Assembly (NCBI RefSeq): GCF_000517385.1 | Contig: NZ_BAUW01000016.1 | Location: 1-56,722, forward strand | Direction: 5' to 3' | DNA length: 56,722 nucleotides | From: Mesobacillus boroniphilus JCM 21738 | GTDB taxonomy: Bacteria > Bacillota > Bacilli > Bacillales > Cytobacillaceae | Shown here: in pieces, positions 56,569 through 56,722 of the stretch | How the letters are laid out: every line of letters begins with the position of its first letter | Numbering within the stretch: the first letter of the stretch is position 1 | Notes under the pieces: model-generated | Told to the model about the DNA's origin: nothing | Database searches by the model: none | Seen by the model: only the letters and a program-made list of their open reading frames with translations | Made by a program: the position numbers and the translations under genes

Positions 56569-56597
56569 AAAAAATCTTCTGCACGAGAAGATTTCCA
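56569..56597 (-). terminator. Terminator for a gene beyond the right edge
   Basis: Minus strand AAATCTTCT-CGTGC-AGAAGATTT followed by TTTT. No minus-strand gene ends here in the window. The spacer from 56350 holds no supported gene; at 56710-56716 an AGGAGG suggests a plus-strand gene starting just outside. Confidence 0.75.
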
Positions 56598-56722
56598 TGT
56601 GTATTTCGCATCTCTAAATAATACCACAGCCCAGCGGATAAATAAAAGGAAAATTTTGTTTTTATTGAAGGTTTTGCTTCTGCCGGCGGAGTTGAAGTTT
56701 CGGAGTTTCTAGGAGGCGACAC

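Noticed and set aside
1..56722. tRNA or rRNA genes
   Set aside because: No cloverleaf with CCA end or rRNA-like conserved stretch was seen in any spacer that I inspected.

Overview
The window looks like a chromosomal segment from a Gram-positive, spore-former-type Bacillaceae, probably close to Bacillus/Mesobacillus. I infer this from AGGAGG-type ribosome sites with ATG/GTG/TTG starts, moderate G+C, rho-independent terminators at most gene ends, a SAM-I riboswitch, CRP/FNR-type boxes matching the Bacillus Fnr consensus, and B. subtilis-like gene sets (YfiB/YfiC-type exporter, NasD/NasE, siroheme genes, YqgT-type endopeptidase). I see no rRNA, tRNA, transposase, phage or CRISPR locus.

Layout: (1) 1-280, copies of a dispersed structured repeat. 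(2) 0.28-3.8 kb, a heterodimeric ABC exporter. (3) 4.0-15.9 kb, a fatty/organic-acid CoA-activation and beta-oxidation operon (three acyl-CoA ligases, class III CoA-transferase, thiolase, acyl-CoA dehydrogenase), its sigma-54 activator, and a separate SDR dehydrogenase. The operon and the SDR gene each have a -24/-12 promoter and the same upstream dyad TGTCC-N7-GGACA, so they form a small SigL regulon. (4) 16.2-20.7 kb, a DMT transporter, a lysine-rich and an acidic repeat-rich secreted protein in tandem, and a YciI protein. (5) 20.9-26.8 kb, a nitrite reductase plus siroheme operon with an Fnr promoter. (6) 27-32 kb, a YtxG-like protein ending inside the dispersed repeat, two M14 peptidases and a decayed TetR gene. 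(7) 32.5-37.7 kb, an amino-acid ABC system, a VOC protein, an MFS pump and an FNT channel. (8) 37.7-41.8 kb, an RbsABC-like transporter under a SAM riboswitch. (9) 41.9-45.9 kb, a TPR plus dynamin-like GTPase and an Fnr-promoter gene of unknown function. (10) 45.9-51.6 kb, a Rieske protein, an Mrp ATPase and a three-gene molybdenum reductase set (NarI-like membrane subunit, Nas/Nap-type catalytic subunit, four-cluster ferredoxin), also with an Fnr promoter. (11) 52-56.3 kb, an acryloyl-CoA reductase-like enzyme, a histidine phosphatase, a split ThrE-type exporter and an MFS transporter.

The most unusual signal is a family of five intergenic arrays (about 12.7, 21.6, 32.4, 40.4 and 47.6 kb). 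Each repeats a short core every 20-21 bp, close to two helical turns. The core differs between arrays (TTATTGGCG, TTTACGGTT, TTATCTCCAG, TTCGCTATA) while the period is kept. Three arrays abut a related hairpin with ACTGGAAA-type arms. All five follow the 3' end of a minus-strand gene. I do not recognise this element.

Reading caution: fifteen loci are broken by 17 frameshifts, and every one can be repaired by restoring one or two bases to a short G/C run, most often before C. None needs an A/T-run change. This looks like a systematic sequence error rather than decay, so these genes are annotated across their full spans. The TetR remnant at 32 kb is different: it has real deletions.
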